The notes under the pieces: generated by a model
What the model was told of the DNA's origin: nothing
The model's database searches: none
Seen by the model: only the letters and a program-made list of their open reading frames with translations
DNA from: Hemileia vastatrix
Taxonomy: Eukaryota; Basidiomycota; Pucciniomycetes; Pucciniales; Zaghouaniaceae
Assembly (NCBI GenBank): GCA_030280995.1
Contig: JASXTE010000001.1
Location: 9,891,001 to 9,955,000, forward strand
DNA: 64,000 nt
Reading direction: 5' to 3'
Shown here: positions 19,824 through 30,371 of the stretch, in pieces
Numbering within the stretch: position 1 is the first letter of the stretch
How the letters are laid out: every line of letters begins with the position of its first letter
Made by a program: the position numbers and the translations under genes

Positions 19824-20067
19824 GTTAAGATATTTGAAGATGAAAAGTAGAAGAAACAAGCAGATGAGATGGGGAGGGGTTGTGAATGGATATAATGAAT
19901 AGACAGGATAGGAGTGAGTAGCAAGGTAGGGAGGCTGGCACATCCAGAAAGTTTTCCAAGATGTGTTTATGAAAAATTGAGTAACAAAATGTCAGATAGA
20001 GGTGAACATTGGAAGATAAAAGGTCTGATAACCCAAGTATTAGAAACAATAATTGTGGAAGATGATT

Positions 20068-20129
20068 GGGGTATAATGATTTTTATCCACAATTAATTTA
20101 ATTGTGGATTGATCAACATTGATACCCCC
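20068..20129. mobile_element. 62-bp foldback MITE (near-perfect hairpin)
   Basis: GGGGTATAATGATTTTTATC...AACATTGATACCCCC. The central arms ATCCACAATTAA and TTAATTGTGGAT are perfect complements. Its ends match the 198-bp MITE at 3944-4141 (GGGGTATCAATGTT). The inverted sister sequence at 17650-17670 lacks it after CACATAAATT. Confidence 0.6.
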
Positions 20130-20149
20130 TAATTTATGTGTTTCAATGA

Positions 20150-20560
20150 CATGGGACCAAAAAAAAAGTGAAATAGGGGAAAGGGGGAGTAATGACCATG
20201 CCAAGGAGGGATGAAGAGTAGGATGTTGGAGCTAAAAAAAGAAAGAAAAGAGGGAGAGAAAAAAAAGGTTAATTTTACCTCTAAAATCAAAAAAAAGCAC
20301 TTTATAAAAAAAATTTAGACACATAAAATAAAAAAAACAAAAAAAATTATAATTAGCAAATATATAAGTAAAAATGACAAAATGACTTACCTGGAAAGAT
20401 GAGTTGATAAAACAATCAACTTCAAAATATTTGAGGGATGAAAGAGGAGAGGAGGAAATGTATATAAGTGAAGAAAGAAAAAAAATGACTGAAAAATTAT
20501 GTGATTGCAGAAAATATGTGATTTCATGTTGAGTTATTGAAGGAAAACAAAGAGACTTGA
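20150..20560 (-). repeat. Inverted sister of 17220-17670
   Basis: On the minus strand it reads TCAACATGAAATCACATATT, then CATCTTTCCAGGTAAGTCA, a T-rich intron, and CCTACTCTTCATCCCTCCTT. It is collinear with 17250-17640. Confidence 0.7.
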
Positions 20561-20611
20561 AAACAAGAGACTATAACATAAAATTCAAAATCAAATTAAA
20601 TAGGCAAAAAA

Positions 20612-21155
20612 ATTATTATCCTAATGAACCGTTCCTGAGAAGTTCTAAAAAACTGTATATAACTGGGTACAGATAGGTTAAGAAGTGTTTGAATGGTGTA
20701 CTTGGGGGTATGAAGTACTTGAGCCTTTCTTGGAAGAAGGTAAAGTTTCTTGGCCACTTTTAATTAAAAAAGAAAATCTTCTTCAAGATCAGAATCAGAA
20801 TTTCAATCAGAGTCCAAGAGGAGATCAAGAGCTTTGAAAGTCAGTTCTTGATGTAGCTTATCATAATTTGAGAGGGAGGATGGCTTGGCTTTTATATGGT
20901 ATAAAAATTTAAATGATGTAAAATGTTTTGAGTTATAAAGTGTTATGCTGCAGAGTGCTGTGTATAAATGGGATGATGCTGAAAAATAAGTGAAATGAAA
21001 TGTTATGGTGAAATCAGCACTTTTGGTTGAGAAAGTATGTATTTGAGTGAAATTAGTGACTTATTTCATTTTTAAATCAGCCAGTGTTGGGGCTAGTGTG
21101 TTTTGGAATTCCACACTTAAATAAGTGCAGATTTGCCAGAACTGACACCCCTTAA
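20612..21155 (-). pseudogene. Harbinger-type transposon end plus truncated transposase N-terminus
   Basis: On the minus strand the end AAGGGGTGTCAGTTCTGGC (about 21152) is followed by ~250 bp of promoter-like DNA. Then come an acidic LLLDSDSD-type segment near 20880 and a stretch equivalent to FKNF*TYLHPVLDSYLRFS in the 24.4-25.2 kb copy. It stops matching that copy near 20612, where third-gene 5' sequence begins, so an internal deletion joined the two. Confidence 0.5.
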
Positions 21156-24100
21156 TATGTCATTTATTTTTACCAAGAATAAATATTTTTCAAAAATTTA
21201 TTTTTTGAATATGACTATAGTTCACTGTCTCTCTCCAAGGTTTTTAGTCTCATTTCACTAAAATTACTAGTTTAAAGCTAATATTTTCAATTTTTTATGA
21301 AATTTAATGGCTTGAAAAAATTATTAAAGATGTTTTATCTTTAATATTATATTATAAATGTAGAGCCCAGAATCAATCTTATTGATGAGTTTTATGTCAT
21401 ATGAGTCATTAATTTTAGATTAGAAAAAATATTGAAAAGTGTCAAAAACTTATTGGAGGTTGGTGTAGATTTATAAGAAAAGAGAAGGAGAAAGGTGGAA
21501 AACATGAAGATTTGGTTGGAATGAGGGAGCTTTTGATTGAAGGTGGTGATATGATTTTTAAGTGAGAAAAAGGATATTTATAAATAAAATTTCAGAGAGG
21601 CATAAGTTGAGTGAAGAACACATGAAAATTATAATTTTTTTAATAGTTTTTATTTCTTACCTTTCACTTTATGTTTCATACTATCTTTAACCACAAAGAG
21701 ACACCTGGAACCTTTTAGAAGGTTCAAATTCTTTAATCCATTTTTGATTCAAGAATTACTCGAATTTTATTCCACATGAGATGGCATCCTTAGTTTTAAG
21801 TTCATGGCATTCTTAGAAGATTCAAAGCTATTCACATACTGAATGAAATCAAAGATAGGTATTGGTACCTACTATCAGATGCCCACATTTTTTTCTGGTG
21901 TTTTTTTGATCTTTTTTTTTTACATTCTTCCAAAACTTTGTTTGTATATTATTTTTTTTACTTGGTAAGAGAAAAAAAGGAGGTTTTTTTTCTGAATTAT
22001 TTTTTCCTTAAACTACCAAAAATATTCAAAATGTACTCAACTATGTATATTTCCCTTTAGGTATTGTGAGTAGAGATAGGGTTTGAATAAAACACAGTTA
22101 ATTTGGCTCTTTTTTATATTTAATATATGATTATTTGGAAGAAAAAATTATACAAACTCCAACTTACTTAAGTTACTTTCTGACACCATAAAAAAATAAA
22201 AGGGGCAACTTGTATATAATTTTTTGCATAAATAAATTCAGTAGGGGTACAGACTTGCATTCAAATCACCTCATTTTTCTTGGTGTGAATTTCAAACAGA
22301 TTTGTGTAAAAATTTTTTTTTAAGTAATTCTGTTTCAGTTCTGTTCTTGAGAGTATTCACTAATAGAGGGTCCTGAAAAATTTCATATATCCTTGGATGA
22401 CTTTAGTCTCATTTTCATTTAAACATGTAATAATGAATGGAAGGAGTTTTAAAAGAGGCCTCCAACATTAGGTCAAATACTTTTTATTATTGTGGTATTT
22501 CCTTAACCACAGGTTAGATATCTCACTGATGGACATTTCTCCCCATGAAATTATGTATCAGACTGGTCAGCCCACTCATTCACATTGAACCCAAATTAAT
22601 TTTTCATAAAATCTCTTCTATCTTAAATTTTTTTGTGCATTCTCATTCCATCTTATGTCTTCATCATAAAAATTTCCATATTGAATTTCTGTCTTTCTCA
22701 TCATAGTAAGTGTATTACTTTTCATTCCTTTCATCATCACCTTCTCCAGAAATTTTTTTAATCTTTCCTGTTTCTCAAGAGCTTATTCTACAAGCAACAC
22801 TATAATATGTACTGAAATCCACCTGAATTGAACTTCTTTGAACTTTTCTCAGAAAGTTCTCTCTTTTTATAGATTATCCTCCTTTTAAATAGCTTGGTTA
22901 ACTAATTTTTATTTCTATTGACTTATTTATTATCACATATTGCTATTTTTTGAAAAATTTCTAATAACCCTCTTAATTTAGAAAAAAATCCTTGAAAATA
23001 AGATTAGGTTTATTCAAATCTCATGTATTTCTCATGAGTGATTCATTAAATAAATGGTTCTCACTTTTATTAAAAACAATCAAATTTATTTAAATGGGGT
23101 TTTGAGATATAGAAATTTACTTAATACATTGTTTTTGCAATACTCACCCTTAATCTGTTCTGTTACTAACTTTTAGATAGATAAGACTAATAAAATGCTT
23201 GCATAATAATAAGTAAGTCTTTAGGGCTCTATTCACTTTTGTGAAAATTAATTTTGAATAATTATTATATTCTTTATAATTTTTTTCCTTCTCTAAGGCA
23301 ATTTCATTGTTGTTGAAGTAAAGCATTACCCACTTTTAATGGTCAGCTTTTTTTCCTTCTTATTATGTCATTTGCCTTTTCCTTATCTTTTTTTCTTAAG
23401 CTTCTCTTATAGAACTCTCTCAAGCTTAGAATTAAATGTGGGCTTCATTCACTTTGTCTTTTCTTTTTCAGATAAAAAAATCTTGATAAATTGTGTAAGT
23501 AAAGTAAGGGAAGAAAATAAAATGGAAACTAAGTGTTCTGGTAGGGAAGCTAAAAATGTTAGTTAAGGATAAATCTTATCTTTATTTTATTTTTTAAAAT
23601 TATTGATGTATAAATAACTCGATAGAATTTATCAACTTAAAGTAGTAGATCATCAGATTATGAAATCATATATAGGAAACCATGCAAAAATTATCATGTT
23701 GTAGGATTTCATAAATAAAATTACTTTTAATATACTTTCATTAGCTTTAGCCACACCAAATTTCATCCAAATTTAATATCATGATCTACAATTTATTTTA
23801 CTATTTCAGTTCCCTTTTATTACTTTTTTTAGTTAATAATTTAAGAAAAAATTAAAAATTTGGAGACCCACACTTCATAATATATCAAATTTCAGGGGAC
23901 CATATTTCTTTTCTTTTTATATATATATATTTGAGGCAATTTTTTGATAAAAGGAAAAAGCATGATTCCTCAAGAGTGAGATCTATTGAGTGGTAGCCTA
24001 TAAATTGATATTTAAAATATGTTTGTTGAGGTCTAATCACTAACTTGTAATTAATTATGGAAAAACATTTGAAAACTACTTAATAACTAAAAAAAACGAT

Positions 24101-24205
24101 TCCAAAACTCCTTCATAAGATTCTCTAAGTTGATACCTTTTTAAAAGTATCCTATATGCATGTTTTCTACAATATTGCAGTATTCTACTATGTATAATCA
24201 TTAGT
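21156..24205. other. 3-kb AT-rich stretch without recognisable gene
   Basis: No long frame, LTR pair or tRNA is visible. Short Phe/Ser-rich frames (for example 23339-23566) are compositional. A dinucleotide AT run lies near 23919. Probably old transposon sequence. Confidence 0.5.
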
Positions 24206-24390
24206 AAGCGGTGTCAAAGTTAGAAAATAAAGAATCACTTTTGCTAACATTAGCCCTTAATTAATTTTGTATTTTTAAGCCACAATGGTACCAACACAGA
24301 TTTATTTCAAAACCAAAATCACATGGGGGAATTTTTTTTCAAATCATTCCTTCTTCAAAAGAAAATTTGGTTTCAATATCCACAAAATAG

Positions 24391-25207
24391 AGGGTTTCAG
24401 TTCTGGAAAATTCAAACTTACTAATCTACACTTATCTAAGTACAGATCTCCAAAACACTATAGCCCCAACACTGGTGTATTTCAAAAGTGAAATAAGTCA
24501 CTTATTTGCCAGCATCATCTCATTCATATGAAGAAGTCCACAGCATAACACTTTATAACTCACAAAATTTCACAAAAAAATTTATTTCCATATCATATAT
24601 GATTCATGCCTTCCTCACTTTCAAATTATGATAAACTTCATCAAAAAGTGACTTTTATAACGCTTGATCTCTTCTTGGATTCAGAATCTAATTTTGATTC
24701 TTATCAAAAATATCCAGTGAATGTTACCTCTTTCACAGAAAGCTACAAGCATATCATACCCTAAATTAAACCATTCAAAAACTTCTAAACTTATCTACAC
24801 CCAGTCTTAGACAGTTATTTAAGATTTTCCAGGAATTGTTCCTTAAATTAGTTATGATTATTCAGGACCATCTTGTAATTCACAAAAATACTCAAAAACA
24901 AAAATGTGATCCTTTCATTAAATCACCTATCACATTTTTTCATTTGGACTCCAATGGTAATGGAGCTACCTTGAGAAAATTGGAGAATGTATTCTCTTTT
25001 GGTTACAACTCAATTAATAGCTATACCAAATGGTTCATAACTACTATTCTTTTCTTATGTTTCCAATTTCTTTCTTGTTCAACCAACAAAGAGAGACTTG
25101 AATAATCTCAGGTTATTCAAGCACAGGGTTTCATGGAATATATTAGGTTTTTTGATGGTAAAACTATTCCACTGAGTCAGAAACCTGCTCAAGGTGGAAA
25201 CATTTAC
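24391..25207 (+). pseudogene. PIF/Harbinger DDE transposase, 5' part (interrupted by chromovirus 2)
   Basis: After an end-like GGGTTTCAGTTCTGG (about 24393) and a ~260-bp leader, frames read LDLFLDSESNFDS, then LDSNGNGATLRKLENVF, NSINSYTKWFITTIL and finally FFDGKTIPLSQKPAQGGNIY at 25150-25207. In PIF/Harbinger transposases the DGxxIPL...P...G.YF block holds the first catalytic Asp, and an NGxGAT..KL...F helix-turn-helix-like block precedes it. Several stops and shifts are present. The frame resumes at 33773 with FHQNKR then TAG, exactly across the chromovirus. Confidence 0.65.
25203..25207. repeat. Target-site duplication TTTAC of chromovirus 2, left copy
   Basis: TTTAC at 25203-25207 and 33768-33772. 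Removing the element and one copy restores the transposase frame across the junction. Confidence 0.9.
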
Positions 25208-25998
25208 TGTCAGCCAGGCTACCAGACTTAACTGGTAAAATAATTAATTATTTTACTGAGTTGAAGCCACGCCCCTTCTTCTTACTAATAATTAATTATC
25301 TACTTAAGTATTACTTACAATTAACAAGTTAAGTACAATAAGTAGTATAATTAATTAGTGTAAATAAAATTTCCCTTACAATTTTACTCCCTAACACCGT
25401 GCTCAATGGTATAAGTCAATGGGAATAGAATTTAATAATAAAAATATAATAAAAAAACTTTAAAACAATTATATTACCTCAGTGAGAGATCTGGAATCCC
25501 GTGAAAGTAATATAATTAATTAATTATTGTGTAATTAATTGTGACAGTCCAAGGAACTCAAACTTTATTGTTAATAAATTTGATGCCCTTGTTGATGTAC
25601 CAGTTTATTTAATTCTTATGTCATATATGTACTCCTTCCAGTCATTCTTTTTCTCACATTCTTACAATATATGATGTAAATTAGGTATATTTTATTCCCT
25701 CATGTTTTGCCTATAAAAGGCCTCTTACTTTGTGCTTTTCAGATCATTCCATTATCACTTACTTTATTATTACAATTACAATACAACCTTTATTTCTATA
25801 TTTTATAACTTTAGTATTTACAACAGCGTAATTCTAATCTATAATCTATATTAATATTTTAAAAACTACCTCTTATATTTGAGTAAATTAATCAAATTGA
25901 TTTAGAAATACGTACCTTTTATTGAGAGACCATTAAAACCCTTAAATACCCCTTAAAAACCTCGAATAAACTTCTAGACCCAAAAGGACCCCTTGACA
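25208..25998 (+). repeat. 5' LTR of chromovirus 2
   Basis: Starts TGTCAGCCAGGCTACCAG, ends CCCCTTGACA. The TATAAAAGG box is at 25712-25720, followed by CTTTTCAGATCATTCC. Its first 14 bases match those of chromovirus 1 although the rest differs. Confidence 0.95.
25712..25720 (+). promoter_or_regulatory. TATA box in chromovirus 2 5' LTR
   Basis: TATAAAAGG within GCCTATAAAAGGCC, itself a short palindrome. It is repeated in the 3' LTR at 33481-33489. Confidence 0.5.
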
Positions 25999-26000
25999 AT

Positions 26001-26016
26001 TGGAGGCCTTCCAGAA
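26001..26016 (+). other. Candidate primer-binding site of chromovirus 2
   Basis: LTR end TGACA, then AT, then TGGAGGCCTTCCAGAA. The spacer and core (TGG.GGCCTT.CCA) are shared with chromovirus 1; the tRNA is not identified. Confidence 0.5.
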
Positions 26017-26921
26017 TTATAGACGGCGCATCGTGATTTGAGGGCGTAAATCGAAGGGACCATCGGCATTCAAGTACCTGTAAGGACGAGAAAGTGACGA
26101 AAACAACGAACATCATATGTCACGTGACAAAAAATTTTTCTGCGAATGGGAATCAAACCGCGCTCCAAAAATTAGGTTCATATATTGACTAAATGTCGTA
26201 TATATCGTGGTAATTATTGATATTACTATTTGTGGGTTACTCTTCACTCTTCATTTGCTACGTATTTCCTTTTACTCAGCACTCTGTAAGTGGCATTAAT
26301 TTGCTCATTTTACAGGGGGAGGTGTCTGGTAATTTGGAATTTATTTTATTATTATATTTTTTTTATTTTTCCTGGTTGACCATAATAGAGCAATAAGTGT
26401 TCTTAGTCCCAGAGGTAATAAAATAATTATATTTTAATATTAATTATTATAATTTTTCAGTTGACATTTGTCCTGATTAATTTTAATTTTAATTGTTCCA
26501 GTTGACAAATTGTCCTGACAATAATAATTTTTTAATTAATAAATAATTCATATTTAATTAATTTAGTTGACATTAAGTCCTGGTAGTTAAGTGATCAGTT
26601 TAATAAAAAAAATTTTTAAATTAATAAAGATTCATATTTAATTACTTCAGTTGACATTAAGTCCTGGTAATAAATTAGTTGATTTAAATCCTGAAAATAA
26701 TTAATTAAAATTATTAATAAAAATTTTAATTTATTTCTACAGTTGATTATATTATAATCCTGGTTTTAAATTATTTTTTTGAATTAATAAATTAATTTAG
26801 TTGATTTTTATCCTAAAAAAGATTTTTTTTATTTTTTATTTTATTTCTGTTAAATAAAAATTAAAAATAAAGACTAATTAATCTTATTGTCTCTTTTTTT
26901 CATTTCAGTTAAAAACTTAAA
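26017..26921 (+). other. Chromovirus 2 leader with repeated GTTGACA...CCTGGTA segments
   Basis: The leader contains at least five repeats of a short pattern, (A/C)AGTTGACATTAAGTCCTG-like, at about 26460, 26500, 26568, 26650 and 26743, separated by AT-rich spacers. The opposite-strand frame at 25919-26116 is not a gene. Confidence 0.6.
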
Positions 26922-27595
26922 ATGACTGACCAAAGTGGTTCTGCTGCACGTGAAGAGGAACTAGACTTGATTGATTATGATGAGCCTACTTCTGTAAGTT
27001 CTCCTTTAACAAGAAGAATTCCTCATATTAATAAATCTGTGCCCCAAACAGGATGTAGAGATGGAAGAAGTAGAAATCCTAGTAGACACAACTCAGGATC
27101 AGAAGCCTATGATAAACCCACCAGAAGAACTTCCAAAAGGCTTCAGGATAAAAAAGATGCCCTTGCCTCAACAGGTAAAGAATCTGTCAACTCACATAAA
27201 GGAGCTAAGGACAGAAAACTTGAGACTAAAGGCAAGGGTAGATGCTCTGGAAGAAAAGGTGAGAAGGATAGATACCTTTCTTCAAGAGAAGAAGAAACCT
27301 CTTCCTCCCAGGGATCAACAACAATTGGCTCCCCAGTCCCAAGAAAATGTGGAAGTGTCCAAGTGGCAGTGGGACTGGTTAAACACTCAGTGGGACTACC
27401 TGTCTCAAAATCAGCATCAGTTACCTCAGGCAGGTCTGTCAAGACCCAACCAGGTCAACCACACACCTCCTCACCCCTATCAAGGAGGCAAAAGAAGAAG
27501 AAATCCCAATATGGTCATACCCAGCACACCCTGGTACGCCCCTCTATTGATTCTCAAGTGCCATTTCTTGTAGCTGATTCTGTTCTTTCAGGTAA
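26922..27595 (+). CDS. Candidate spliced ORF overlapping gag (185 aa), chromovirus 2 copy
   Basis: Exon A is 26922-26993 (24 codons, ending YDEPTS). Intron 26994-27051 (58 nt) runs GTAAGT...CCAAACAG. Exon B from 27052 reads DVEMEEVEILVDTTQ in the alternative frame. It has LPKGFRIKKMPLPQQ, STHIKELRTENLRLKARVD (heptad-like), WQWDWLNTQWDYLSQ and a basic GGKRRRN tail. A second 58-nt candidate intron (27534-27591) would place TAA right after STPW, exactly where the chromovirus 1 protein stops. Unspliced at that site it would read 13 further codons. Function unknown. Confidence 0.6.
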
Positions 27596-27650
27596 ATCTG
27601 AGAGGGAAGAAGAAACCTTGAGACCAGTAGAGGCTGGGAGCATTAGATAG
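26922..27650 (+). pseudogene. Chromovirus 2 gag, N-terminal part ending at a premature TAG
   Basis: 242 codons from ATG 26922 (MTDQSGSAAREEELDLIDYD) to TAG 27648-27650. The frame continues without another stop into the 27693 ORF, and chromovirus 1 is open here, so this is one inactivating (or read-through) stop. Conserved with chromovirus 1 are the acidic start and RRTSKRLQDKK (RRSSKRLQNKK there). Confidence 0.8.
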
Positions 27651-27692
27651 ATAACTCATGTATCTAATCCATTACTTTTAATTGCTACCTCA

Positions 27693-30371
27693 ATGATTAA
27701 CCCTGATATGGCTGTAATTGATGAAACTCTTGACCCTGAGTTCTATGAGAGTCTGGAAAGTTACTCAGTTTCCTTATTAAGAAACACTCCAGATGTAGCA
27801 AGTATTAATGATGAGTACTTGAGAGATATTATTTCCAAACAAAATCATATAATGAACAATATTAAATTGACTCAGGGATATAATAGTTTGTTAACTGATC
27901 AGGGTTATCAAGCATTAAGAAGTGAATCACAGAGAGTCTCTGATGAATTGTCTCATTACAAAGCAACCCATGAAAAGAAAGTTGCTTTATGGCAAAATAT
28001 AAAAAATGATTTGTCTAAACTAAAAGATACTGTATCTGCCTGTTGCCAGGAGGTGGAGATAGATAAGATGAATCTGAAAAGATTGAATGATCATTATTCA
28101 TCTTTTCAAAGTAAAAATCAGTTATCTTTTGCAACTATCAATGAGAGTTTATCTAGTCTTCCAAGAATGAAAACAAGACTAACAACCATTGAAGAAAAAT
28201 TGAACTCATTGTTGAATGACCAGAAATATTCTGACATTTCTGTGAAGGAAAATATAGAGCAGGATGCTCAAATATTACCTGTGGCTAGTTCATCTAAAGT
28301 AAAAATAGCTCCAGAAGTACCTGTTGATAACACTGAGTTTCCATCAAAAACTGATGATGCACCAGGATCTTCAACAGAAGGATTAAACAATGAGATTACA
28401 GCCCAATTAGAAAAATTACAGCTGCTTCTTACTCAGAAACAAGCTAGTATTAAGGAGACTCCTTCAAATCAAAGGAATTGGCCAAAACTTGACCAATATC
28501 CTACATTGGATGGTGGTTCTTCCTCTGATTGGCAACAATTTATTTGCAAAATTGATAACTTAAAAAACTCTTACAAACTCCCAGATGAGGAAATTGTGTC
28601 CAAGTTAATTTCTTTGTTCACTAATGTTGCCCTAATGTGGTATGAATCTGTTCTCCTGGATGGGAATGACTACTCATGGGAGGATTGGAAGAAATTGATT
28701 AAAGCACAATTTGGTGGCTCCAAGTTCAGAATGGCTCAACAAAGGCAGTATGAGAAAACTAGACATAGCTCTTCTACTGATAAACCTATTGAGTTTTTAA
28801 TAAAACTTGTAAAAATCTTAAGGGCAATGGACCCAAATATGGAGTTTGAGTTATGGAAGGACAGGATCCTTTATAAATTACCAATGTCTCTGAGAGACTT
28901 GATAGTGGCTAGGACTGAGTTCTCCAGAGAACCCTCTTCTTTTATTAATACTTGCAATGAGATCCTTCTAAACAACAAGTATGATGCCAGAAGATTCATT
29001 CCTAGTACCCCTTTGGAGAAACTCTCCACTTACCAACAAAAACCTCTGGAAAAGGTTGGTAAACCTTCTGCCCCTGTTGCACCAAAAAAGTATGCAACAA
29101 AAACTTGCTTCAAGTGCAACAAGCCTTGGAAGAAAGACCATGTTTGTGACAAGAAGATAAATCTTGTAGAACAAACAGAGGAGCATGCTGATGACACAGT
29201 AGCACTGGATGATACATCAAGTGATTGTGCCAGCAATATTTCATATGAATCTCAACAAGAAATTCTGATGCTGGAAGAGGATATTCATTATTTAAATACT
29301 GTTGATATTGATAATAATGCTTTATCTACAGTTGAAGATGCTGAGATAATAAAGAACATTGAGGATAACTCAATTGTTATTGCCCCTCTCAAAGCACCAG
29401 TCTTGATTAATAGAACCAGCATTGAAGTTGTTCTGGATTCTGGAGCTGGAGTAAGTGTAGTTTCTGAAAGAGCACTTGCTTCAGTGGATAAAGACTATAA
29501 ATCAAAACTGATGCCTATAATTTCTGAAAATTGGAGAGGTTATGGCTCTGTTTTGTCCCCCATTGGTAAATACAAAGCCACATTGGTTTTTAAATATAAC
29601 CATGGTTTTGTAAAAACTATTTGTGATTTTGTTGTCATGAAGAATGATAACTTAAGCAATTGGTTTATTGTAGGGAATGATATTTTAACCAAGTATGGCA
29701 TAGAATTGAATCCCTCAAACCAATTTTTCACAATGGGGATGAATGGGAAGAGAAAATTTAAGATTTCCTCCCCTAAAAAATTATTGAAACCAGAATTGAA
29801 CACATGTAATTCTGTAGTTCAATGTAAAGGAAGATCTACAAAAGAGATGCATGCCCTTTTGTCTGAAATTGACAATGCCTCTTTTGGAGAACAACTTTCT
29901 GGTGAGGATAAAGATTCCATCATTAACTTGATAAAGTCTTTTCCTATGGCCTTTGCTCATGGGTCACATGAACTGGGATTAGTTAAAGAGGAAATGAAAC
30001 TTTCATTGTCTTGCCCATTAACTGATATACCACCTAGTTTAAAGAAGAAGCCTTATCCTGCTTCTCCCACAAAGAGAAAAGATATTGAAGACAATATCTC
30101 TACACTTTTAAAAATGAATATTATTGAAAAGGTAGTTGAAACACCTAAACATTGTGTTATCTCACCTGTCCTAGTTTCTTATGAGAAAGATAAAGCCAGG
30201 TTATGTGGTGATTATAGAGCACTAAATACTTATACTGTTGATGATATCTACCCTTTACCTAGAATTAGCTCTATACATGCTACATTACAGGGTGCTAAAT
30301 ATATCAGCTGTTTGGATGGTAACAAAGATATCACCAGGTACCTGTTGAGAAAAATTCTCAGAACTTTCTGA
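27693..30371 (+). pseudogene. Chromovirus 2 gag C-terminus, protease and start of reverse transcriptase
   Basis: Same frame as the 26922 ORF. It shows the coiled-coil region, capsid (NWPKLDQYPTLDG, SKLISLFTNVALMWYE), zinc knuckle CFKCNKPWKKDHVC, protease VVLDSGAGVSVVS and then reverse transcriptase up to ISCLDGNK. At about 30335 a base is missing relative to chromovirus 1 (GNKGYHQVPV there), so the frame ends at 30371. Unlike chromovirus 1, gag and protease are in one continuous frame. Confidence 0.9.

Noticed and set aside
821..21155. A single 20-kb Harbinger element bounded by the ends at 821 and 21152
   Set aside because: The ends face each other, but the flanking bases do not form a matching target duplication, and the interior holds two SANT copies and two transposase N-termini; more likely several nested or rearranged copies.
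25919..26116. 65-codon minus-strand frame across the chromovirus 2 LTR end and primer site
   Set aside because: It overlaps the LTR boundary and primer site of an element read on the other strand; a chance frame.
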